Assembly (NCBI RefSeq): GCF_042677145.1
Contig: NZ_JBHTIT010000001.1
Span: 1,302,001 to 1,366,000, forward strand
Reading direction: 5' to 3'
Origin: Perlucidibaca wandonensis
GTDB lineage: Bacteria > Pseudomonadota > Gammaproteobacteria > Pseudomonadales > Moraxellaceae
Length of the DNA stretch: 64,000 nt
Shown: piece after piece, positions 33,985 to 43,219 of the stretch
How the letters are laid out: each line of letters starts with the position of its first letter
Numbering within the stretch: position 1 is the stretch's first letter
Notes under the pieces: generated by a model
Seen by the model: only the letters and a program-made list of their open reading frames with translations
Told to the model about the DNA's origin: nothing
Database searches by the model: none
Translations under genes and position numbers: made by a program

Positions 33985-34673
33985 GCCTCAGCTCCATCTC
34001 TGCTCGGTGTTGCAACGCTGCCTGTGGCGGGCGCTGTGAAGCTAGCGGCGCTAGGCAGCACATCCACCTCACGATCGCCGTGCAGCATATCGACCAGCTT
34101 CACCGCCTGCTGCTCCATGCTCACTATTAGGGTCTGAATATGGCGCAGATAATAACGGTGCATAATCATTGCTGGGATGGCGACAAAGATGCCGCCAGCC
34201 GTTGTCACCAAGGCTTTAGAAATGCCACCCGCTAATGCTGTCGGATCGCTAATGCCACCGGCAGTGACCACCAAAAATGCATCGATAATGCCGATAACGG
34301 TGCCGAGCAAGCCCAACAAGGGTGAAATCATCGCTATGGTGCCGAGCAACGTTAGGTAGCGCTCCATTTCGTGCACGACCGGTGTAGCGGCATCTTCGAT
34401 ACTTTCTTTGGTGAGATCACGGCCATGGCGCGCATTGATCAAGCCCGCTGCCAACAAAGAGCCTAAGGGTGAGCCAGCTTGCAGTAAACGCAGCTGATCA
34501 GCATTCATTTCACCTGCTTGCAGCTGTCGCCAAACTTGGCTTAACAGCTGTGGCGGCGCCACCCGACTTCGGCGTAATGACCACGCACGCTCTAGGATGA
34601 TTGCCAAGGCCAGCACCGACGCCACTAACAACGGCAGCATCAAATACCCGCCAGATTTCATCATCTCAAACAC
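33981..34673 (-). CDS. exbB: ExbB/TolQ/MotA family proton channel protein
   Basis: A 230-residue protein with one N-terminal membrane segment (YLMLPLLVASVLALAIIL) and two more in the second half (LLGTIAMISPLLGLLGTVIG and ALVTTAGGIFVAIPAMI), the usual ExbB pattern of three. The GLLGTVIGIIDAF and TTAGGIFVAIPAM signatures are clear. It should form the proton channel with the downstream ExbD. The C-terminal end (about 25 residues) is low complexity. Its partner is not shown by the sequence. Confidence 0.9.
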   Translation of the reverse strand: MFEMMKSGGYLMLPLLVASVLALAIILERAWSLRRSRVAPPQLLSQVWRQLQAGEMNADQLRLLQAGSPLGSLLAAGLINARHGRDLTKESIEDAATPVVHEMERYLTLLGTIAMISPLLGLLGTVIGIIDAFLVVTAGGISDPTALAGGISKALVTTAGGIFVAIPAMIMHRYYLRHIQTLIVSMEQQAVKLVDMLHGDREVDVLPSAASFTAPATGSVATPSRDGAEA

Positions 34674-34736
34674 AGGCTCATCTCCTCATCGCGAATAGCC
34701 GCTACTCTAAGGGATGGCGGCCAGTGCGCCAAGCAC

Positions 34737-37109
34737 TTAGGGCGGCATTTCAGATGGCTGAGGCGAAAGCAGCTGCGGTTTTGCTCGCCAATAATGCTTA
34801 TCGAGCAATCGCCCATGCTGCACTCGTGGCCATTGCCCAACTTGAAGAAACTCATAACGCAACAGACCACTGTCATCACTTCGATACAGCGGAATACCTC
34901 TAGCCATAACGCGTTGTTGCACTGTGGAGTGCGGATGATGAAAACGATTGCGATAACCAACGGTGGCAATGACCTCGCGCGGCGCAACCGCATCTAGCCA
35001 ACTTTCGGTGCTCGATGTTTTGCTACCATGGTGGCCAAGTAAGAGTAAATCTGCGCGCAGATCAGACTGCATAGCTAACAGCGTTAATTCGCCTTGTGCC
35101 TCTAGGTCGGCCGGAATCAGCACGGTAAATCCCTGCGCACGAATGCGCAGCACGCAAGAGCGCTCATTATCGCGCTTGAGCAAAAACGTTGGGTCTGGCC
35201 ACAGAAACTCGAACTCGACGCCATCCCATTGCCAACGCTGGCCACTGCGGCAACCTTGCTGCGGCGGACGCTCAGCTAAAGGCCATTGCGCCAAATGCGA
35301 TGGCCACTCGCCCCAAACCTGGGCCACCGGCAGCGTGCGCAAGATCGCCCCGCCACCGCCGGTATGATCATTGTCGTCGTGGCTAAACACGAGAGCATCG
35401 AGCGAGCGCACCTGAGCCCAGCGCAAATACGGCAAAATAATGCGCTGACCAGCGCCGGCGTCATCGCTAAATGCCGCACCAGTGTCAAATAACAGCTGAT
35501 GTTTTGCCGTTTCCGCATGCACCGACAAACCTTGACCGACATCGATAATGCTCAGCCGCAACTGGCCTTCGCTCAAGCTCGGCTGCGGCCAACACAGCGC
35601 AAGCAGCGGCAGCCATGCCAATTGCCGCCCAGGCAGCGCGCGCGGCATCAGTAATAAAGCAATACTCAAGCCCAGCGCCCAGACTGTCGCGCCAGGTAAA
35701 TGCCAATCAATGGCCGCTCCCGGCAGTGCTGCCGCCCATTTCAGCAACTCATCGAGCATGGCCATGCTGCCAATAGCCAAAGCCCATAACGCATGGCCTA
35801 GCGGCTCGGAGACGCTATGCGCGAGCAGGCCCGCCATTGCCACTGGTACCACAGTAAACGTTACCCACGGGATGGCGATGATATTGATCGGCAAGCTCAG
35901 CCACGCTAGCCGAGAAAATAGCGCCAAGGTCAACGGCAGTAAGCCCCACGTCGCCAGCCATTGCGCTCGAAAACCCGCGCGCCAACTCACTTCCTCACCG
36001 GGAGCCATGCCGCCAGCCATCAGTAAGGCGACAGCAGCAAAAGACAACCACAAACCGGCCGAATGAATCGCTAAGGGATCGAGCAGCAGCACCGCCGTTA
36101 AAGCCAATAACAGGCTTTGTGTCGCGCGCATCTCACCTGGCAGGCAACGTAGCCAAACGATCATTCCGAGCATCAATAAAGTGCGCTGCGTTGGCACTTC
36201 CATGCCCGCCAACGCACCATAGCCACATGCCGCCAGCCAGCCGATAACACCCGACACACGCACGGCTGGCTGCCACAACGCCAGCTTCGGCGAGCGCAAC
36301 CAGCAGCGGCGAACAAACCACGCTACTAACCAGGCAACCATGGTGATGTGCACACCTGAAATCGCCACCAAATGCGTGATGCCGGTGCGCGCGTATCTGT
36401 CCCAGGCTTCGATGGACATGCCCGCACGGTCGCCAGTGAGCAGCGCCAATACTGTGCCGGCGGCATCGGGCTGATCTGCAAAGCTCGCTAGCAAATGTTG
36501 GCGAATACGCCAGCGCAAACCATCGAGCGTGGTCTCGGCAGCAGCAATGCGCTCGCCAGAGCTCGCCCAGCCAGTAGCGCTAATGCCGTTCTGATGCCAC
36601 CACAGCTCACCATCGAAGCCACCAGGATTGACCACACCATTGGGCCGCTTCAAGCGCAGCTGAAAGCGCCACACTTCATCAGGCTTTAATAAAATATCGC
36701 CGCGCCAACTCAGCTGCCAGTTAACGCCACTCTGCCAACACGATTCAGCGCCTGAAATAGGCTGAAAGACAAAACGCTCGCCAATGGGCTGCGCTGGTCT
36801 TGGCAAGCTAACAATACGACCCGTGACATTCAGGCGCTCACCTTCACACGCCGATGGCAGCTGCTGCGTCATCGCTTGCGTTGCGGCAAATACAGACCAG
36901 AGCATGCCCGCGCTCAAACCGATGCCGGCAAGTGCTGGCCAGCTGAGGGCGAAATCTTTAAATGAGCGGCGCTGACGAAGAAGCTGAGCAAGAAAAATGC
37001 CGCCCAATATCACTGCGCAATAGGCTAAGCAAAGCATAAATGAAGGCAGCTGCGCCCATAGGCGCAACAAAAATACGCCATAAACAAAACTAAATAATAG
37101 CGAAGACAC
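34737..37109 (-). CDS. comEC: ComEC/Rec2 DNA uptake channel
   Basis: ComEC carries single-stranded DNA through the inner membrane during transformation. The 790-residue protein has N-terminal membrane segments and an OB-like part, a competence domain (GDRAGMSIEAWDRYARTGITH, then HLVAISGVHITMVAWL), more membrane segments, and a C-terminal metallo-beta-lactamase domain (IIDVGQGLSVH, then FSHDDNDHTGG near 570 and LLGHHGSKTSS). The start is GTG with GGGAG 7 bases before it. All domains look intact, so natural transformation is possible. It diverges from the DUF2062 gene. Confidence 0.95.
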   Translation of the reverse strand: MSSLLFSFVYGVFLLRLWAQLPSFMLCLAYCAVILGGIFLAQLLRQRRSFKDFALSWPALAGIGLSAGMLWSVFAATQAMTQQLPSACEGERLNVTGRIVSLPRPAQPIGERFVFQPISGAESCWQSGVNWQLSWRGDILLKPDEVWRFQLRLKRPNGVVNPGGFDGELWWHQNGISATGWASSGERIAAAETTLDGLRWRIRQHLLASFADQPDAAGTVLALLTGDRAGMSIEAWDRYARTGITHLVAISGVHITMVAWLVAWFVRRCWLRSPKLALWQPAVRVSGVIGWLAACGYGALAGMEVPTQRTLLMLGMIVWLRCLPGEMRATQSLLLALTAVLLLDPLAIHSAGLWLSFAAVALLMAGGMAPGEEVSWRAGFRAQWLATWGLLPLTLALFSRLAWLSLPINIIAIPWVTFTVVPVAMAGLLAHSVSEPLGHALWALAIGSMAMLDELLKWAAALPGAAIDWHLPGATVWALGLSIALLLMPRALPGRQLAWLPLLALCWPQPSLSEGQLRLSIIDVGQGLSVHAETAKHQLLFDTGAAFSDDAGAGQRIILPYLRWAQVRSLDALVFSHDDNDHTGGGGAILRTLPVAQVWGEWPSHLAQWPLAERPPQQGCRSGQRWQWDGVEFEFLWPDPTFLLKRDNERSCVLRIRAQGFTVLIPADLEAQGELTLLAMQSDLRADLLLLGHHGSKTSSTESWLDAVAPREVIATVGYRNRFHHPHSTVQQRVMARGIPLYRSDDSGLLRYEFLQVGQWPRVQHGRLLDKHYWRAKPQLLSPQPSEMPP

Positions 37110-37200
37110 GCTGTTGCTCCCCTGGCATCCATTCCAGTTGAATCAACTCTCAGTGTAGACTACGGCCTGCCCTCTTTCTGGGTAGAACATGGAAGACCTC

Positions 37201-37782
37201 ATGGCTAAGGCTTTTATTCGTCGCTACCTTCCCACTCCGGAGCAAATCCGAGAGATGAAGGGCCTCGGCTTTTTACGCAACCGCCTGAGCGATCCTAGTC
37301 TCTGGCACCTAAACCGCCGCTCGGCTTCATGGGCGATGTTTTGGGGTCTATTCTGCGCCTTCCTACCCGTACCTTTTCAAATGGTGCCGGCCACCGCTAT
37401 CGCCATTGTCTTTCGCATTAATTTGCCGCTGATGATTCTGCTGGTATGGATCACTAACCCACTAACGCTATTGCCATTTATGTATAGCGGTTATTGGTTA
37501 GGTAGCCATTTGCTTGATGTGCCCATGCTCACCTGGCATCAGCTAGAGCACTTGGCGACGCGCGCACTGCATATGTCGGATGCGCCCGTAGACGCTTTCG
37601 AGGTAGGCCTACTTCAGCAGCTCAAACCATTCTTCCTTGGCTCGGTCGTACTAGGGCTGGTGTTAGGTACGATAGGCTATATCGCCATGCGCTATTTTTG
37701 GCGATGGCATGTGGTCACGGCTTGGCGCAAGCGCCTAGAAGCCCGCCTCGCGCAAAAATCTAATGACATTTCTGCGCAGTAA
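37201..37782 (+). CDS. DUF2062 family membrane protein
   Basis: A 193-residue protein with the family pattern: basic N-terminus (KAFIRRYLPTPEQIREMK), DPSLWHLNRRS, then ARGGxxGLFCAFLPVPFQMVPA-like text and ITNPLTLLPFMYSGYWLGSH. Two to three membrane segments are predicted by eye. The function is unknown. I took the ATG at 37201 because Pseudomonas relatives start at the same place; one four codons earlier is possible. It sits between comEC and lol genes as in Pseudomonas. Confidence 0.88.
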   Translation: MAKAFIRRYLPTPEQIREMKGLGFLRNRLSDPSLWHLNRRSASWAMFWGLFCAFLPVPFQMVPATAIAIVFRINLPLMILLVWITNPLTLLPFMYSGYWLGSHLLDVPMLTWHQLEHLATRALHMSDAPVDAFEVGLLQQLKPFFLGSVVLGLVLGTIGYIAMRYFWRWHVVTAWRKRLEARLAQKSNDISAQ

Positions 37783-37791
37783 GGCACAGCA

Positions 37792-38484
37792 TTATTGGGC
37801 TTGATCAAGCTCGACTAAGCTACCGCTGCTCATGCTCAAACGCCGATGCGCCAAAGACGCCAAACGCTCTTCGTGAGTCACGATAATAAAGCTAATCCCC
37901 AAGGTTTCATTTAGCTCAACGATGAGCTGATGAATCGACTCGGCAGTATCGCGATCGAGATTGCCTGTAGGCTCATCTGCCAATACCAAGGCAGGGTCAC
38001 ACACTAGCGCACGCGCCAAAGCCACACGCTGGCGCTCACCACCTGAGAGCTCCGATGGCTTGTGCTCAACACGCTCCGACAAGCCCACGCGCGTTAATAA
38101 TTCATGGGCTTTTTTGCGAGCTAACTTAGGACTCATGCCGCCGATGACTGCCGGCAAGCTGACGTTTTCCAATGCCGTAAATTCCGGCAAAAGATGATGC
38201 AGCTGATAGACAAAACCGATGTGCTGGTTACGCAACTTACTGCGCTCCGCTTCGCTCATGCTGGCTAGGTCATTACCCATCAGCTCAACGCGACCGCTGC
38301 TTGGCAACTCTAAGCCCCCGAGCAAATGCAGCAATGTGGTTTTGCCCGAACCCGAACGACCGACAATGGCGACACGCTCGCCGCGCATGACCTGAAAGCT
38401 GACATCCTTCAAGACCGTAATAGCTTGCGGACCTTCAGAAAATTGCTGACCCAAATCATGGGTAGCTAGAACAATCTCACTCAT
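37792..38484 (-). CDS. lolD: Lipoprotein-releasing ABC ATPase LolD
   Basis: The ATPase that powers release of outer-membrane lipoproteins from the inner membrane. The 230-residue protein has Walker A VGRSGSGKTTLLHLLGGLE near 42, the LolD-type loop FVYQLHHLLPEFTALENV, signature ELSGGERQRVALARAL near 145, and Walker B ALVLADEPTGNLD. It overlaps the lolC-type gene by eight bases. No second membrane subunit follows. Confidence 0.95.
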   Translation of the reverse strand: MSEIVLATHDLGQQFSEGPQAITVLKDVSFQVMRGERVAIVGRSGSGKTTLLHLLGGLELPSSGRVELMGNDLASMSEAERSKLRNQHIGFVYQLHHLLPEFTALENVSLPAVIGGMSPKLARKKAHELLTRVGLSERVEHKPSELSGGERQRVALARALVCDPALVLADEPTGNLDRDTAESIHQLIVELNETLGISFIIVTHEERLASLAHRRLSMSSGSLVELDQAQ

Positions 38485-39712
38485 GGCGCAAAGCCTCCGC
38501 TGGTTGAATGCGACCAGCTTGGCGTGCCGGATAAATTGTCGCCAAGAAGCTCAAAATAAATGCAGTGAGGCCGACCCAAGTGACATCAAACCAATCGAGT
38601 TGCGTGGGCAGATAATTGACAAAATAGGCATCGAATAAACGCACATTCATCAGGCGCTCATAGCCAGCGGCGATGTCACTAACAGTGAGCGACAGCAATA
38701 TGCCTAAGCCCACACCCGCGATAGTTCCACCCAGCCCAACCGCCGTGCCCTGCACTAAGAAAATGCGCTGAATCATGCCCGGCGTGGCGCCTAAGGTGCG
38801 CAAAATTGCGATGTCTGACTTCTTGTCATTAACCACCATGACCAGACTGGAAACGATATTAAACGCCGCCACCGCCACGATCAGCAGCAGCAGTAAAGAC
38901 ATCATCGCCTTTTCCATTTTGATAGCGTTAAACAAGCTGCCCTGAGTCTGCGTCCAATCGCTGGCGTAAAAATATGGCGGCAGTGTGGCCAATAAGCGTT
39001 CGTTGGTGGCACGCACGGCAAACAGGTCATCAACCTTTAAGCGCAAGCCTTGCACGCGGTCGCCAATGCGCAACAGGCGACCGGCATCGGCGTAATGCAC
39101 ATAGGCCAAAATGCCATCGACCTCAGCGCCAACTTTGAATACACCAACAACATTAAAGCGCTTAAAGCGAGGAATAACGCCGGCAGCACTCAAGGTGGCC
39201 TCGGGTAAAACCAGTGTTACCGAATCGCCCATGCGCACGCCGAGTACATCGGCGAGCTGTTGGCCCAGCACGATGCCATAGCTGCCATCGGTGAGATCGC
39301 TCATCTGCCCCTGCGCCATGAAGTCGGGCAAGATCGACACCTTGGCTTCGAACTCGGGCGCAATACCGGTGATCACCGCGCCGTTGACTTGGCCATTGGC
39401 AGTGAGCATGCCCTGCACCTGCGACATAGGTGCGGCAGCAGTAACACCCGGACTAGCTTCGGCAATTTGCACGAGCTTGCGCCAGTTTTGTACCGGCTCG
39501 GTGGCGTGAATAGTGGACTGCGAGACCATGCCTAAGATGCGCTGCTTAAGCTCGCGGTCGAAGCCGTTCATCACCGATAACACCGTGATGAGCACAGCCA
39601 CGCCGAGCATAAGCCCGATCATCGAACTCAGTGACATGAAGGAGATAAATTGGTCGCGGCGGCGCGCACGTGTGTAGCGCAGCCCGATAAAAACAGAGAG
39701 TGGTTTATACAT
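38477..39712 (-). CDS. lolC: Lipoprotein-releasing permease, LolC/LolE family
   Basis: A 411-residue MacB-fold permease with one N-terminal membrane segment (SSMIGLMLGVAVLITVLSVM), a large periplasmic domain, and three C-terminal segments near 275-395. It starts MYKPLSVFIGLRYTRARRRD, typical for the family. Only one such gene lies with lolD here. Either a partner is elsewhere or this is the single-gene form (LolF) known in some gammaproteobacteria. The start at 39712 follows family length; the site upstream is weak. Confidence 0.9.
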   Translation of the reverse strand: MYKPLSVFIGLRYTRARRRDQFISFMSLSSMIGLMLGVAVLITVLSVMNGFDRELKQRILGMVSQSTIHATEPVQNWRKLVQIAEASPGVTAAAPMSQVQGMLTANGQVNGAVITGIAPEFEAKVSILPDFMAQGQMSDLTDGSYGIVLGQQLADVLGVRMGDSVTLVLPEATLSAAGVIPRFKRFNVVGVFKVGAEVDGILAYVHYADAGRLLRIGDRVQGLRLKVDDLFAVRATNERLLATLPPYFYASDWTQTQGSLFNAIKMEKAMMSLLLLLIVAVAAFNIVSSLVMVVNDKKSDIAILRTLGATPGMIQRIFLVQGTAVGLGGTIAGVGLGILLSLTVSDIAAGYERLMNVRLFDAYFVNYLPTQLDWFDVTWVGLTAFILSFLATIYPARQAGRIQPAEALRHE

Positions 39713-39805
39713 GGGCGCGATTACACCATAGCCACCGCGCGGCGTCACACAGAATTCACAACGAGCAGGCTACACTAGGCATAAATGCTAAATAAGGAGA
39801 GCGCC

Positions 39806-40549
39806 ATGCGCTTAATTGGTCATCGTGGCGCGCGCAGCGAAGCTCCCGAAAACACCCTCAGCGGGTTTCGGTATCTGCGCGCACTCGGCGTGCGAGCTGT
39901 CGAGTTCGATATTCACCTTAGTGCCGATGGCGAACTCATAGTCATCCACGATGCTGAGTTATCGCGTACCACCTCTGGCCATGGTTTGGTGCGTGAGCAT
40001 AGCGCTGCCGAGTTAGCCGCACTGGATGCCTGCCATCAGCCCGCACACAAAGGCTTTGCGCCATGGCCAAAGCGCGAAGGCGTGCCAACGTTGGCGCAAG
40101 TGCTCACTGAACTCTACGATTTCACCCATATCGAGCTGGAGCTAAAACTTCAGCATGAGGAGGATGAAGCCGCCGTAGTCGCCGCCTTGCCTGCGATTTG
40201 GCAGCGCTTTAACTTATCGGGTCGCGCGCGCTGCACGTCATTTAATCCGCGGCTATTGCACCGCTTACAGCAACAGGCACCCGAGTTGCCACGCGGCTTT
40301 TTAGTAGAAGATAATTTTGCTGGCGACATCGTGCAGGTCGCACAAGCCCTAGGCTGCGATGCCATCGGTCCGCACGCAAACTTACTCACAGCTGAGCTAG
40401 TGACTCAGGCGCACGCCGCTAGCTTGTGGGTGTCGACGTGGACGGTGAACGATCACCAGCGGGCGTTAGAATTAGCAGCAATGGGCGTGGATGGCTTAAT
40501 CACCGACACGCCGATGCTGGCAAAAAGCTGGCTGAGCTGGAGCGCATAA
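39806..40549 (+). CDS. ugpQ: Glycerophosphodiester phosphodiesterase
   Basis: Cleaves glycerophosphodiesters to glycerol-3-phosphate. The 247-residue cytosolic protein lacks a signal peptide. It has GHRGARSEAPENTLSGF near residue 5 with catalytic His/Arg, EFDIHLSADGELIVIHD near 33 with metal ligands and second histidine, IELELKL, and a C-terminal WTVNDHQRA and GVDGLITDTP. AAGGAG stands 6 bases before the ATG. Product G3P would feed GlpD, encoded 1 kb to the right. Confidence 0.9.
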   Translation: MRLIGHRGARSEAPENTLSGFRYLRALGVRAVEFDIHLSADGELIVIHDAELSRTTSGHGLVREHSAAELAALDACHQPAHKGFAPWPKREGVPTLAQVLTELYDFTHIELELKLQHEEDEAAVVAALPAIWQRFNLSGRARCTSFNPRLLHRLQQQAPELPRGFLVEDNFAGDIVQVAQALGCDAIGPHANLLTAELVTQAHAASLWVSTWTVNDHQRALELAAMGVDGLITDTPMLAKSWLSWSA

Positions 40550-40561
40550 ACTCAAGCGCAT

Positions 40562-40593
40562 AAAAAAGCCTCGCTCATCGGCGAGGCTTTTTA
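40562..40593. terminator. Bidirectional terminator between ugpQ and the M48 gene
   Basis: AAAAAAGCCTCGC and GCGAGGCTTTTT pair around a short loop with T-runs both ways. It lies between two convergent genes. Confidence 0.85.
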
Positions 40594-40615
40594 TCGTTGC
40601 AGGCAAAACTAAATA

Positions 40616-41467
40616 TTAAGTGCGCGGCACAATGGCTCGGCTTGGCGCGGGACTACGTCTAGCCTGCTGATACAAGGGCATAACTTTCGGAATAGCCGCT
40701 TGCAGATCGTTAATACGCTGAGCATTACCTGGGTGAGTACTCAAGAACGAACCACTGCTATTGCCAGTGGCAGCAGCCATTTTCTGCCAAAGCGTGACCG
40801 ATGCATTCGGGTTGTAACCGGCACGAGCTAGCAGCTCTAGGCCAATAATGTCGGCCTCCGATTCCTGGCCGCGGCCATTGGGTAGCGTTAAACCAATCTG
40901 CGCAGCTTGCTGCAACAACGTACTGGTGCCTTGCGACATGCCAGTGAGTGCACCAACCAGGCTCAAGCCAGCATTTTGCGCATAGGCTTGCGACACACGC
41001 TCGCGGCCATGCTCACGCAAAGCATGAGCAATTTCATGACCCATGATGGCGGCGATTTCATCATCGGTGAGTTTTAGCTTATTGATGATGCCGGTGAAAA
41101 ACATGATTTTGCCACCAGGCGCGCAATAGGCATTGAGCTCATCGCGCGTTTCTAAATTAACTTCCCAGCGCCACGCCAAGGCATCGCTGCGAAAAGTACC
41201 GACTTGTGGAATCAAACGATCAGCAATTTGGCGAATACGCTCCAAATTGGCTTTATCAGTATTTAGCGCGCGCTTGCTTGTGGCCTTAGTCAGCTCTTCC
41301 TGATAGCTCTGCGCCGCCATCGCCTCCACTTCAGAAGATGACACCAGCAGTAACTGTTGGCGACTGACACCCGTAGCACCTTGCTGAGTCGTGGTCGTAC
41401 AAGCCGCTAGGCCTAAGGCTAAAATCAGCGCTAAGCCACTGGCTTTAGCAAGATGCTTCACATTCAT
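40616..41467 (-). CDS. M48 family metallopeptidase lipoprotein
   Basis: A 283-residue zinc peptidase with a lipoprotein signal (LALILALGLAACTTT, lipobox LAAC). The catalytic HEIAHALREHGRE (HExxH) is near residue 145 and ESEADIIGLELLARAGY near 205 gives the third ligand. It resembles LoiP/YggG-type outer-membrane quality proteases. Exact substrates are not known. It lies downstream of glpD on the same strand with a 50-base gap. Confidence 0.88.
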   Translation of the reverse strand: MNVKHLAKASGLALILALGLAACTTTTQQGATGVSRQQLLLVSSSEVEAMAAQSYQEELTKATSKRALNTDKANLERIRQIADRLIPQVGTFRSDALAWRWEVNLETRDELNAYCAPGGKIMFFTGIINKLKLTDDEIAAIMGHEIAHALREHGRERVSQAYAQNAGLSLVGALTGMSQGTSTLLQQAAQIGLTLPNGRGQESEADIIGLELLARAGYNPNASVTLWQKMAAATGNSSGSFLSTHPGNAQRINDLQAAIPKVMPLYQQARRSPAPSRAIVPRT

Positions 41468-41517
41468 GCGCGGAGTGCTCCAAAAGTAATGGTATCGACG
41501 GCTAAATATGCTAAGCG

Positions 41518-43122
41518 CTAAACCTTAGCTGCCGTTGGTAAGTAGTAATAACGTCGCCATATAGACTCATAGCGTACACGCTCAGCGCTGATTTTTTCCG
41601 CCGACCAGTGTAATTCATCACGCAATATGGCATCGATTTGCGGAATCAACGACAAACCACCGCGCGGTAGCAGCAGGCCTAAACGCACACGACGCATGAG
41701 TAAATCATCGAGATGAACCACTTGCTCATGACGGCATGCCCAGCGTAATTCGGCCAACAAGGTGTTGGTGTCGGCAATATGCACGAGCTCACCAGCGGGC
41801 ATCTCGCGCAAAAAGCGTTGGGTATGGATGCCAAAACGCGCCACTACATGGGCAAACATCGCCGGCGTTAAATGCTCAGGCGCAGGGCCCGACTGTGGTG
41901 CACGAAAAATCGCGGCGCCATCATCGCGCACAGTAATACCCAGCTGCCCTGCCGCCAGCCGCAAGGCATCGAGCGCAATAAGACGGAAAGTGGTGAGCTT
42001 GCCGCCAGTTACGGTAATTAAGCCTTGGTTATCCCAAACGCTATGGCTGCGGCTCTCTTTCGATGGGTCATTGCCATCGCCAGCGCTAACCACTGGGCGC
42101 ACGCCAGACCAAGTTGAAATAATGTCTTCAACGGTAAATTTCGCGGCAGGAAATTGCGTATTGATGCCGCGCAACAAGTAATGCATCTCGGCCTCGCTTA
42201 AGGCCGCCTCAATGTCTAAATCGTCACGATGATCAAGGTCCGTCGTGCCAACAATGGTGCGGCCTTCCCACGGATAAATGAACATCACGCGCTGGTCATC
42301 GGGGTGATGGCAAATTAAGGCCTCACTCAAAGGCAGGCGATGCGCAGAAAACACCAAATGGCTGCCGCGCAAAGGCCGCACACGCACTTCATCAATGAGT
42401 TTTCGACGTAGGCGATCCGCCCACGCGCCGGTGGCGTTAATCACGGCTTTCGCCGCCACTACAGCGGTCTCGCCTCGGTCGCTGCCAAAATCATCCGAGG
42501 TATCTTGCAGACGCAAACCGGTGACACGATCACCAGTCATCACCAAATCGGTGGCTTTCACGTAATTGAGCATGACTAAACCATCGGCCACGGCCTCGTC
42601 GAGCACGCGTTGTACTAAGCGCGAATCGTCGACCACGGCATCGGTGTAGCGCGTGGCGCCAGTAAGGCCTTCGCCGCGATGACCAGGCATGCGCGCCAAG
42701 AAATTGAGCTTTTTAAAGTAGCGATGGTCGCGCATGCCGGCGAGCAGATCATAGACCGTGATGAGAAACTGAAATGGCCAGCGACCCGGAAATACGCCTT
42801 TATAATGGGCAAAGTGAAAGCCCATGCGCTCGACCAAGCCCGGTGCTTCGCGCAGCAGACGCTCGCGCTCAGTAAGCGAATGCCAAGTCAGCCGCACTTC
42901 ACCTTGAGCGATATAGCGCAGGCCGCCATGAACCATTTTCGATGAGCGGCTAGATGTGCCCCAGCTATAGTCAGTCTGCTCGATCAATGCCGTACGCAGG
43001 CCACGTCGCACGGCCTCGCGCGCCACACCAGCACCAGTAATTCCGCCGCCAATCACCAGCACATCCCATGCGGTTGTGGTCAACGTTTGCCATTGCTGTT
43101 TTCGAGCCTCTATAACTGCCAC
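41518..43122 (-). CDS. glpD: Glycerol-3-phosphate dehydrogenase, aerobic
   Basis: FAD enzyme that oxidises glycerol-3-phosphate to dihydroxyacetone phosphate and feeds ubiquinone. The 534-residue protein has the dinucleotide fold DVLVIGGGITGAGVARE near 20, then YSWGTSSRSSKMVHGGLRY near 53, and TWSGVRPVV..SRSHSVW with IDxx-type C-terminal. Length is like the Bacillus/Mycobacterium long type. The start is GTG, with AAGGAG 8 bases upstream. GlpK is encoded at 59858-61351, not beside it. Confidence 0.93.
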   Translation of the reverse strand: MAVIEARKQQWQTLTTTAWDVLVIGGGITGAGVAREAVRRGLRTALIEQTDYSWGTSSRSSKMVHGGLRYIAQGEVRLTWHSLTERERLLREAPGLVERMGFHFAHYKGVFPGRWPFQFLITVYDLLAGMRDHRYFKKLNFLARMPGHRGEGLTGATRYTDAVVDDSRLVQRVLDEAVADGLVMLNYVKATDLVMTGDRVTGLRLQDTSDDFGSDRGETAVVAAKAVINATGAWADRLRRKLIDEVRVRPLRGSHLVFSAHRLPLSEALICHHPDDQRVMFIYPWEGRTIVGTTDLDHRDDLDIEAALSEAEMHYLLRGINTQFPAAKFTVEDIISTWSGVRPVVSAGDGNDPSKESRSHSVWDNQGLITVTGGKLTTFRLIALDALRLAAGQLGITVRDDGAAIFRAPQSGPAPEHLTPAMFAHVVARFGIHTQRFLREMPAGELVHIADTNTLLAELRWACRHEQVVHLDDLLMRRVRLGLLLPRGGLSLIPQIDAILRDELHWSAEKISAERVRYESIWRRYYYLPTAAKV

Positions 43123-43190
43123 CTGCGCCTCTCCTTGTCCGAAAAATCGGCGCTAGTGTAACCAAATGTGTAGGAAAAAAGGCTCAGGCG

Positions 43191-43213
43191 AATGACTTCG
43201 AGGTCATTTTTTT
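43191..43213 (+). terminator. Terminator-like hairpin, plus strand, between glpD and murI
   Basis: AATGAC and GTCATT pair around TTCGAG, followed by TTTTTTT on the plus strand. Both neighbours are on the minus strand, where the T-run is absent. It may stop antisense reads or act weakly for murI. Confidence 0.4.
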
Positions 43214-43219
43214 GCAGAA

